From Candidatus Sivonenia alaskensis PMM_0068 (GTDB lineage: Bacteria > Cyanobacteriota > Cyanobacteriia > Gloeobacterales > PMM-0068), in assembly GCA_949127685.1 (NCBI GenBank), contig CASBPW010000212.1, positions 1 to 21,710 of the forward strand: 21,710 nt of DNA, in the 5' to 3' direction. Of the stretch, positions 15,753 through 21,710 are shown in pieces; positions within the stretch are counted from its first letter, which is position 1, and each line of letters opens with the position of its first letter. The translations under genes were made by a program, and so were the position numbers. The notes beneath the pieces are model-generated. The model was not told where the DNA came from, made no database searches, and saw only the letters and a list, made by a program, of their open reading frames with translations.

Positions 15753-16955
15753 ATGGCAGTAGGATATAGGGTGAATTACGCAATAACCACTATGCAACGA
15801 CGAATTTGGATCACCCTAGCCTGTTCATTCTGTCTGACCCTCACAGCGTGCGGAGGAAATACCGCTGGAGGGGGGACGAGTACCTCTAGTAGCGCATCCA
15901 CCGGAGGAGGGGGCGGCAAAATTTACATTGGATTAGCCACTCCGCTTTCTGGAGCCCAATCTGTATTCGGCGAAGACCAATTAAACGCCGCTAAACTGGC
16001 AGTACAAGAGGCCAATGCTAAAGGGGGTATCAAAGGTAGACAAGTTGAAATCGTAGAGGGAGATGATCAGGCAGACCCGAAACAGGCAGCCATTGTTGCT
16101 CAAAAATTGGTGAGTACGGAAGGGTTGTTAGGAGTGGTCGGTCACTTCAATTCTGGATCTTCGATTCCTGCTTCTGCTACCTATAACCGCGCCGATTTGA
16201 CGATGATTTCTCCAGGCAGTACCAACCCCAAATTGACAGGCCAAGGATTTAAAAATGTCTTTCGGGTAGTCGGTCGCGATGACCAACAGGGTGAAATTAT
16301 TGGGAAGTACGCCGTAGATACCCTGAAAGCCAAGGTCATTGTTGTACTACATGATAAAACGGCTTACGGTCAGGGGCTGGCAGAATTTTTTAAGAAAACT
16401 GTAGAAGCGGGTGGCGCTAAAGTAGTTTACTTCGGAGGGGTTACCCAAGGAGATAAGGACTTTAGGGCAGTATTGACTAAAATTAAGGGGCTGAATCCGG
16501 ACGCCCTTTTCTTTGGCGGTGTTTTCACCGAGTCCGGTCTAATTGCTTCCCAAGCTAGACAGGTCGGCATCACCGCTAATTTCCTCAGTGGAGACGGTTC
16601 TAAGGAAGAGAGCTTTATCAAGACCTTAGGGACTGATACTAGCAAGGTCTACATCAGCAGTGTCGCTCAGGTAAATAGTAAGGACTTCGGAACCTCTTAT
16701 CAAAAGACCTATCAACGGGCTCCTGGTCCCTATGCTCCCTATGCCTATGATGCGACGCGGATTCTCTTGGAAAGTATAGCGAAAGCACCAGGGGATGCAC
16801 TCCCAGACCGTAAAACCGTCATGGAGAACGTTGCCAAGACCAAAGACTTTCCTGGGCTAGGCGGTCCTATCAACTTTGATAGCAAAGGTGATCCGGTAAA
16901 AGCACCTTTCCAAGTCTTCGTCATTAAGAATGGCGCTTTTGTCCCGGCATCTTAG
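15753..16955 (+). CDS. Branched-chain amino-acid-type ABC transporter substrate-binding lipoprotein
   Basis: This 400-residue periplasmic-binding lipoprotein of the LivJ/LivK type binds substrate for an ABC importer. The signal segment MQRRIWITLACSFCLTLTAC ends in a lipobox with C33 as the lipidation site. A low-complexity Gly/Ser/Thr linker follows, and then the Peripla_BP_6-type domain (KIYIGLATPLSGAQSVFGED, GGIKGRQVEIVEGDDQADP, VVGHFNSGSSIPASATYN). The ATG at 15753 has AGGAG 4 nt upstream. The ATG at 15792 gives a more compact signal peptide but lacks such a site, so I kept 15753. No permease or ATPase genes are adjacent, so it is an orphan component here. The ligand (branched-chain or other amino acids, or amides) is not determinable. 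Confidence 0.92.
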   Translation: MAVGYRVNYAITTMQRRIWITLACSFCLTLTACGGNTAGGGTSTSSSASTGGGGGKIYIGLATPLSGAQSVFGEDQLNAAKLAVQEANAKGGIKGRQVEIVEGDDQADPKQAAIVAQKLVSTEGLLGVVGHFNSGSSIPASATYNRADLTMISPGSTNPKLTGQGFKNVFRVVGRDDQQGEIIGKYAVDTLKAKVIVVLHDKTAYGQGLAEFFKKTVEAGGAKVVYFGGVTQGDKDFRAVLTKIKGLNPDALFFGGVFTESGLIASQARQVGITANFLSGDGSKEESFIKTLGTDTSKVYISSVAQVNSKDFGTSYQKTYQRAPGPYAPYAYDATRILLESIAKAPGDALPDRKTVMENVAKTKDFPGLGGPINFDSKGDPVKAPFQVFVIKNGAFVPAS

Positions 16956-17071
16956 AGCTATGTTTATTCGTGGCATAAGGGGATAGATAAAGAAAAGACG
17001 TATCCTGCTGGATAACACAAAAACCAACTAAAAACTGTCCGAAGTGTTGCTATAAAGAAGCTATTACTTTC

Positions 17072-17677
17072 TCATTTCTGATTGATCATCATTTTTAAGG
17101 TGTCGAGAGGAAAGAGAGAAGAAATCTGCTTATAAGTGAATACATCTCCGTCAGGACTGATCACATATTGGACTCCCGCTTCTTCTCGACTCCCGGTCAC
17201 AATACCTACTCGATAGGCTAACTGAAACCATTGCTCAAAAGCAGGATCTTGAATATTTTTTGGTGCCAGAACCCCCTTCGCATTCACCTCATAAGCTATA
17301 CCTAGATATCCTGTGATGTTGTATAGGAGTTGGTGAATATATCGATCTAACTCAGCCTCATCCTGGATTTTGGGTCGGTAGAAGGCTTTGACTTCTTCTT
17401 CTATGCCCATGCGATCCAGCCGATCATGTAATTGCTGCTTATGCCCTGAGAAATATGCATTTCGAGCCGTATCATCGCTTAGAAACTTCAGCACAACCGA
17501 AACAGGCACTCCTCGGATGGTCCCAAATGCAGTGAACCATAGGGCTCCACCGAGTGCAGCCACAAGGACCGCAAGGTAGATCAGGCTGTTGATAGAAACC
17601 ATGTCTAAGGAGACCCTAAATTTTCCTGGCTTTCCATCTTTTGCCAGCGGTCTTGCCCGCTTGGAAGTTCTATTCAT
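17072..17677 (-). CDS. Hypothetical single-pass membrane protein
   Basis: I do not recognise a named family. From the ATG at 17677 (TGGAG upstream) the protein has 201 residues. A basic N-terminus is followed by one transmembrane helix (SLIYLAVLVAALGGALWFTA, about residues 30-50) and a soluble domain of about 150 residues rich in charged helices, ending DTLKMMINQK. The positive N-terminus suggests that side is cytoplasmic and the domain faces the periplasm or lumen. The block QLLYNITGYLGIAYEVNAKG looks like a conserved core. The frame is open 16 codons further upstream. It stands alone between the convergent binding-protein gene and the divergent glutathione transferase gene. Confidence 0.7.
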   Translation of the reverse strand: MNRTSKRARPLAKDGKPGKFRVSLDMVSINSLIYLAVLVAALGGALWFTAFGTIRGVPVSVVLKFLSDDTARNAYFSGHKQQLHDRLDRMGIEEEVKAFYRPKIQDEAELDRYIHQLLYNITGYLGIAYEVNAKGVLAPKNIQDPAFEQWFQLAYRVGIVTGSREEAGVQYVISPDGDVFTYKQISSLFPLDTLKMMINQK

Positions 17678-17896
17678 CACAAGCTCCAGCAAGCATTCAA
17701 GATTTCTAGCCGCTCTTGCAGACAATTATAAGCTTGGTCCAACAGTTGCATCATCAGGACGATTGAACGCTAATTCAAATTTAAAGTGCACCAAACGTCG
17801 AATTCAGGAAGTAATCGGAGGCTGAGCGGGGCTTCCGTGCTTTAGGCTAACATCAAATAGCGGATGGTCACTCAGCATCTAGCCAGGGTTCGTATT

Positions 17897-18928
17897 ATGT
17901 CACAGGCTACCTCCGGAATAAAGAAGAAAGGTAAGCCCCTTCCTTCGAAGTTCATTATCGGGCTTGGCAAGTTTGTCTGGACAACACTCTGGCAGATCAT
18001 GATGGCGAGACTTGCCCCACGCAATGCGTCAGGAGCGTACATTCGTCCTGCCAGCCAGTTCACAAACTCTGTTGGGACCAATCCTTATCCGCCAGCAAAG
18101 GGCCGCTATCGCCTCTATGTGGGTTTGGGATGTCCTTGGGCTCATCGAACGCTTGTGGTCTGGGCACTCAAGGGACTCGAAGAGGTCGTCTCCATCACTC
18201 TCGTCGCTCCTTCGCCTACGGAAGGGGGCTGGGTATTTAACGAGGAGGAAGAGGGTTGTCGTACTCTGGCCGAGCTATATGAGCGAGCGGAACCTGGCTA
18301 TAAAGGGCGTTGCACAGTTCCAGTGTTGTGGGACACCGAGACGAAGACGATCGTCAACAACGAAAGTGCAGAAATTATTGTGATGCTCAACTCGGAGCTC
18401 AATGATTTCGCGAAGTACCCTAAACTAGACCTTTACCCAGAGGAACTCAAGGAAAAGGTTGATGGGTGGAACGAGAAGATCTATCCCTCTGTTAACAACG
18501 GGGTTTATCTCTGTGGCTTTGCCCAAACCCAAGCGGCTTACGACACAGCCTGTGATGGACTATTCAAAATGCTGGATGAGATTGAGGCTGCCCTGGGAAC
18601 CAGGCGGTACCTATGTGGAGACCGCGTTACCCTTGCCGATGTTCGGCTGTTTACCACACTGTTCCGGTTTGATATCGTCTACTACGGGCTATTCAAATGC
18701 AATCGTCGACGAATTCAAGACTATAAGAATCTGGGGGCTTACCTTCGTGACCTGTATCAGCTTCCCGGAGTGGCTAATACCTGTGACCCGGAAGTCGTTA
18801 AGCGGGAGTATTACGGTAACCTATTTCCCCTCAATCCGGGCGGTATCATCCCTTCTGGCCCTGAGCTAAACCTCCTTGAATCCCATGGTCGCGAAAACAT
18901 TGGTAAAGAACCAGTACTAGAAGGGTAG
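17897..18928 (+). CDS. Xi-class glutathione S-transferase (glutathionyl-hydroquinone reductase)
   Basis: This 343-residue thioredoxin-fold transferase is of the Xi class (YqjG/ECM4/PcpF-like). The N-terminal domain has the catalytic-cysteine motif GLGCPWAHRTLV. VPVLWD with VNNESAEII forms the glutathione site. The helical C-terminal domain has LCGDRVTLADVRLF and FDIVYYGLFKCNRRRI, typical of this class. Family members reduce glutathionyl-hydroquinones by thiol transfer, so a role in quinone or redox detoxification is likely. I used the ATG at 17897; another at 17864 adds 11 residues, and neither has a strong ribosome-binding site. The N-terminal 50 residues are basic and less typical. No operon partner is seen. 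Confidence 0.88.
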   Translation: MSQATSGIKKKGKPLPSKFIIGLGKFVWTTLWQIMMARLAPRNASGAYIRPASQFTNSVGTNPYPPAKGRYRLYVGLGCPWAHRTLVVWALKGLEEVVSITLVAPSPTEGGWVFNEEEEGCRTLAELYERAEPGYKGRCTVPVLWDTETKTIVNNESAEIIVMLNSELNDFAKYPKLDLYPEELKEKVDGWNEKIYPSVNNGVYLCGFAQTQAAYDTACDGLFKMLDEIEAALGTRRYLCGDRVTLADVRLFTTLFRFDIVYYGLFKCNRRRIQDYKNLGAYLRDLYQLPGVANTCDPEVVKREYYGNLFPLNPGGIIPSGPELNLLESHGRENIGKEPVLEG

Positions 18929-18930
18929 GT

Positions 18931-19149
18931 AGCCCAACCCTCCTGTACACACACAAGTCGAATTTAGACTTGGATAAGTCCCTGACAGAGGCATTAGTGA
19001 TGGATAAACCGATTCTCATGCCAAACATCTTATAGAGAACGCCTTTGGCGGCCCGAAGCATTCCTTGGATACCGATAACCTTGGGATTAGTGGCAGTCGT
19101 AGGAGGTATAGCAGTGGCCACCTTAGCTAGGACATTTTGGCGCTCTTAG
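18931..19149 (+). pseudogene. Possible remnant with a hydrophobic helix
   Basis: One plus-strand frame runs from 18931 to a TAG at 19147, interrupted by a TAG at 19033-19035. The second part reads RTPLAARSIPWIPITLG, then LVAVVGGIAVATLARTFWRS, a convincing membrane helix with basic flanks. There is no start codon or ribosome-binding site. It may be a decayed fragment of a membrane protein, or part of the same lost kinase gene that lies just downstream. Family unknown. Confidence 0.25.
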
Positions 19150-19192
19150 AGCTCATAGGTGCTTGCCTGATGTGTCATAAGGATCTTGGCAA

Positions 19193-19608
19193 CTGCTATA
19201 CATGCATGAACGGGGCGTTATCCACCGCGATATCAAACCCGCTAACCTGATCCTGAGCCATAACCCCCGCCGTATTGTTCTGATCGATTTTGGGGCAGTG
19301 AAAGAGGTGGGGAGTGCACCGGGGACCCGAATTGCGACCCCTGGTTACGGTGCTCCCGAACAGAATCAGGGAAGTCCTTGTTTGCAGTCTGACTTCTATG
19401 GCATCGGGACTACCTTGGTCTATCTGCTTACCCGCCAGTCCCCCACGCACTTCTACAACCCTCGGGCACAGCGTCTTATCGGCTTAGAAGAAGCAGGTCT
19501 CCCCCAGCACTGGTTTCCGTAATCCTCTTCACTACTGCTTTAGAGCCCCACCAACGTCCCCAGAATTGCACCGAGCTGATGGCTGCTTTGCGTCTTTTTG
19601 CTGCCTGA
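19193..19608 (+). pseudogene. Ser/Thr protein kinase remnant (no N-lobe, frameshifted)
   Basis: The frame reads LLYMHERGVIHRDIKPANLI with the HRD catalytic loop, then IDFGAVKE (DFG metal site), GTRIATPGYGAPEQ (activation segment and APE) and SDFYGIGTTLVYLLT, all of a cyanobacterial-style Hanks kinase. The N-lobe with the glycine loop and ATP-binding lysine is absent; an in-frame TAA lies at 19178. The frame stops at 19520-19522 after QHWFP, but the frame one base back continues VILFTTALEPHQRPQ, then NCTELMAALRLFAA and TGA at 19606. That tail is the normal end of such kinase domains. A frameshift near 19505-19521 plus N-terminal loss makes it inactive. It is an old degenerate copy. Confidence 0.8.
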
Positions 19609-19689
19609 GTGAGGGTTAGCAGGAGCGCTTCTCTGTGCTATGGGCTCGTAGTAATGGTCCCTAACTCTTTGAAGCTAACGAGCAACGCT

Positions 19690-20406
19690 CTATTCTTTAG
19701 CCAATGCCAGCACGCCAGGGCTAACCTGGATCGGTAAAGCTGCCACAGTATCAAATTCAGCACAGTAGGCTAGGTCTTTGCGCTTATCTAAAGCAAGCAA
19801 CCGTTTCCCATGACTGGCTAATTCAAAAAGCCCAACGAGATTATCGGCCCAAACTCGATATAGAGCTGCTGCTGCCACCGCTTCATCATTTCCAAAGTCA
19901 CTGTCCAAAAGATGAACCAAGGCTCCAGCGCATACTGTGTCTTCTAAAGAGAAGCTGCCTTCCCAGCCAGAACCGACAAACCAGACCTTCTCAAAGGCGC
20001 GTTCACGCAAGAAATGCTTGACGCTGCTGATATTAGAAAAAGAGGCTGTTACCATCACCGGACTTTCCGCAACCCGACTCAAGGAGCGCGTCCCATTGGT
20101 GGTACTCATGAAAATTCGCTTCCCGCCCACCACCTCTGGGGTGAAATCAAAAGGAGAGTTGCCAATATCAAATCCATCTACTTGTTTTCCACCCCGTTCA
20201 CCACAACGGATACGCTTATCGGCAGGCCAGTGTTCACTCACCTCATTAAGTTCTTGCAAATCGGCAAATGCCTGTACTGCTTCTGCCCCATTGGCTAAAG
20301 CTGCTGCAATCGTGGTGGTCGCCCTCAGTACATCAATGACAACCGCACAATCCGGCATCGGCTCGGAGGGTACCAATTCGGGAGTGTGATAAACAAAGGA
20401 ACGCAT
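19690..20406 (-). CDS. comB: 2-phosphosulfolactate phosphatase family protein
   Basis: This is a 238-residue ComB-family protein. The N-terminus MRSFVYHTPELVP and the block DCAVVIDVLRATTTIAAALA are characteristic of cyanobacterial members, as are RCGERGGKQVDGFDIGNSP, FMSTTNGTRSL and GSGWEGSFSLEDTVCAGALV. In methanogens ComB dephosphorylates 2-phosphosulfolactate during coenzyme M synthesis. Cyanobacteria do not make coenzyme M, so the true substrate here is unknown. An upstream in-frame ATG at 20466 would add 20 residues without family resemblance, so 20406 is preferred, though no ribosome-binding site is clear. It is monocistronic, between the kinase remnant and the tRNA gene. Confidence 0.9.
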   Translation of the reverse strand: MRSFVYHTPELVPSEPMPDCAVVIDVLRATTTIAAALANGAEAVQAFADLQELNEVSEHWPADKRIRCGERGGKQVDGFDIGNSPFDFTPEVVGGKRIFMSTTNGTRSLSRVAESPVMVTASFSNISSVKHFLRERAFEKVWFVGSGWEGSFSLEDTVCAGALVHLLDSDFGNDEAVAAAALYRVWADNLVGLFELASHGKRLLALDKRKDLAYCAEFDTVAALPIQVSPGVLALAKE

Positions 20407-20553
20407 GGGGAGAAAATTGCTCTCAATCAGTCTTGATCGCAGTATCCCACGGGCAGGGAACAGCATCTTAATAAAAATTCAAAAGGAGCACTGACCATAA
20501 GAGCAGTACCCGAATGAAATCTTATTTTTAAGAGGCCGCAGGCGGTGCTTGCG

Positions 20554-20605
20554 CTCGCAACTGAAGCTGGAGCGGGTAGCGAGAATCGAACTCGCAACTG
20601 AAGCT
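20554..20605. repeat. 15-bp direct repeat between tRNA-Gly and its 3' flank
   Basis: The sequence ctcgcaactgaagct occurs at 20591-20605 inside the tRNA (anticodon-stem 3' half to T-arm) and again at 20554-20568, just past the tRNA 3' end, 37 bp apart. This may be a slipped-strand duplicate or a relic of a tRNA-targeted integration. Confidence 0.6.
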
Positions 20606-20641
20606 TGGGAAGCTTCCGTTTTGCCACTAAACTATACCCGC
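20571..20641 (-). tRNA. tRNA-Gly (anticodon CCC)
   Basis: The minus strand folds as a complete cloverleaf. The acceptor stem is GCGGGTA with TACCCGC (7 bp), the D-stem GTTT with AAAC, the anticodon stem GAAGC with GCTTC around the loop TTCCCAA, and the T-stem GCGAG with CTCGC around TTCGATT. The anticodon reads CCC, decoding GGG glycine codons. The discriminator base is T, and CCA is not encoded. Confidence 0.93.
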
Positions 20642-20707
20642 AGGCAGCAACGATACTAACATAGCCCGCCAGACAGGGATACCCACGTATTCCAAATTCA
20701 AACTTGT

Positions 20708-21058
20708 TTAGTATTCGTCGTCTTCGTCAGGTGCGAGGATCTTGCTGAAATCTAGGTTTGCGATCGTCACTCCTTTGCGCACAACCAAACGGGTAACCAC
20801 CTCATCCCGTTTTGGGGCCTGAATACGGATTAGATAGGCCCCTTCTGGTACATTTTCAAAGCGATATTGGCCATAGGCATCAGTAGTCACGGTCTGTTGT
20901 GGGCTGGTGCGTAGCGTGACTTTTGCATTCGCAAGAATTTCGCCTCTCCCTGAATTGCGCAAGGTATCGAAGACACGCCCGTAGATTGTTCCGGCAGAGG
21001 CTGGGTTCTGAACCAGAGCCAACATTCCCAGGTTGATAATCACGATTGAATATTTCAT
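20708..21058 (-). CDS. Small exported carboxypeptidase-regulatory-like (Cna-B-like) protein
   Basis: From the ATG at 21058 (AGAGGG 5 nt upstream) this is a 116-residue protein. It begins with a signal peptide MKYSIVIINLGMLALVQNPASA with cleavage probable before GTIYG. The mature part is one beta-sandwich of the carboxypeptidase regulatory-like/Cna-B type: GTIYGRVFDT, ILANAKVTLRT, TVTTDAYGQYRFENVPEGAY, LIRIQAP. It ends in an acidic DEDDEY tail. Such domains act in surface binding or as structural modules, not as enzymes. A start 22 codons upstream would put a charged segment before the signal and is unlikely. It lies 86 bp downstream of the alkaline phosphatase gene on the same strand and may share its transcript. 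No specific role is known. Confidence 0.8.
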   Translation of the reverse strand: MKYSIVIINLGMLALVQNPASAGTIYGRVFDTLRNSGRGEILANAKVTLRTSPQQTVTTDAYGQYRFENVPEGAYLIRIQAPKRDEVVTRLVVRKGVTIANLDFSKILAPDEDDEY

Positions 21059-21144
21059 GATGCCCTCTTTGTGTGGAGTCCTTTGGGGTTTGGCAATACT
21101 AAACCCGTACAGAATATATTTCATGAAGTCAAGAATCGATCTAT

Positions 21145-21710
21145 TCAGGGTTTTTCAGGGTCCATGAACTCCTTTGGACTAATCAGCCCAGGCCTTTCCT
21201 CCTCACGCTCTTCTCTATTTCCCCTACCAGAGAGTGCTGCAGCCAAGCGCTCAAAAGTATCTGAGTTCTCAAATGTCCCACCAAATAAGCTACTGCCTGG
21301 CCCAGAAGCACTCAACACCACATCATCGGCAGAGTGAGGAGCAACACCAATATTTCCTTCATCTTTGCTGCTGGGAGGAATGTTACTGATTGGCATATTG
21401 CCCGTTAACAAAAGACCTTGGGGATCGCGAAGCGGATTTGGAATGGCAGCTGTTTTACCCGAGGGATTCAACGGAATGGCGTTAGTCAGGAAGTCTTGGC
21501 TGTAGGTTGGTCTACCTGCATCGTCGAGAACAAGCTTAACCGTTGGATCTGGATCGTCAGGAAAGCCATCATTGTTGGCATCGACATAGGTCGGGAAGGT
21601 ACTGTCGTTGAAGGTGCCAATGGCATTCTGGAGAGAACAGGGACTGGTCGTTGCCCCTTCTCCGGCCATAGTGAAGCATCCCCCCGGCGCAATTGGAGCA
21701 CCACTAATAG
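21145..21710 (-). CDS. Alkaline phosphatase, C-terminal part (runs off the window)
   Basis: About 188 codons are visible, open to the window edge, so the N-terminus and catalytic serine are outside. The visible part resembles the end of cyanobacterial PhoA-type alkaline phosphatases: CFTMAGEGATTSPC, a calcium-loop-like DANNDGFPDDPDP (DxNxDG), NPLRDPQGLLLTGNMPISN, and then PHSADDVVLSASGPGSSLFG, followed by ENSDTFERLAAAL. The histidine of PHSADD corresponds to the zinc-binding histidine in the C-terminal HT motif of alkaline phosphatases. It ends in a charged REEREEERPG tail. The enzyme would be secreted and scavenge phosphate from organic esters. The promoter, and any Pho box, is outside the window. 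Confidence 0.82.
   Translation of the reverse strand, partial: ISGAPIAPGGCFTMAGEGATTSPCSLQNAIGTFNDSTFPTYVDANNDGFPDDPDPTVKLVLDDAGRPTYSQDFLTNAIPLNPSGKTAAIPNPLRDPQGLLLTGNMPISNIPPSSKDEGNIGVAPHSADDVVLSASGPGSSLFGGTFENSDTFERLAAALSGRGNREEREEERPGLISPKEFMDPEKP

Noticed and set aside
18846..19121. 91-codon minus-strand frame downstream of the glutathione transferase
   Set aside because: It overlaps the transferase C-terminus, and its low-complexity start is the complement of the hydrophobic remnant.
1..21710. CRISPR array or phage-defence operon
   Set aside because: No regularly spaced repeats, no Cas proteins and no intact toxin-antitoxin or restriction genes were seen.

Overview
The window looks like a cyanobacterial chromosome segment of moderate GC content. 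The support is a two-subunit succinate dehydrogenase with a CCG-domain partner, an acetolactate-synthase-like protein paired with a succinic semialdehyde dehydrogenase (the arrangement described for the cyanobacterial 2-oxoglutarate bypass), a cyanobacterial-type ComB protein, a cyanobacterial-style Ser/Thr kinase remnant, a Uma2-family remnant and one HIP1 octamer. I do not name a species.

Layout. 1-3662 is a minus-strand operon: two-domain M16 peptidase, small cysteine-rich protein, HAD phosphatase, then a perfect hairpin terminator at the window edge. 3663-4827 is gene-poor. It holds two inverted-repeat structures, one orphan 80-residue ORF, and a roughly 184-nt sequence that folds like 6S RNA. 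4828-6147 is an IS4-type insertion sequence with 17-bp terminal repeats and a transposase broken by one in-frame stop.

The metabolic core is 6252-14821. Glutamate dehydrogenase is divergent from sdhA-sdhB-sdhE-like. After a decayed Uma2 gene comes a convergent operon of succinic semialdehyde dehydrogenase and a probable 2-oxoglutarate decarboxylase. Together these could carry glutamate to 2-oxoglutarate, succinic semialdehyde, succinate and fumarate. This is the cyanobacterial way around the missing 2-oxoglutarate dehydrogenase, with its nitrogen entry point alongside. A perfect GTAN8TAC (NtcA-type) site lies just upstream of the glutamate dehydrogenase.

14909-21710 is more mixed: ribulose-phosphate 3-epimerase with its terminator, a branched-chain amino-acid-type binding lipoprotein, an unknown single-pass membrane protein, a Xi-class glutathione transferase, a decayed Ser/Thr kinase, a ComB-like phosphatase, tRNA-Gly(CCC) with a partial repeat of itself downstream, a small secreted beta-sandwich protein, and the C-terminal part of an alkaline phosphatase that runs off the end.

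Several genes are visibly decaying (transposase, Uma2, kinase), so the region has been reshaped by mobile elements and deletion around a stable core of housekeeping genes. All functional calls rest on motifs and remembered family patterns. No search was run.
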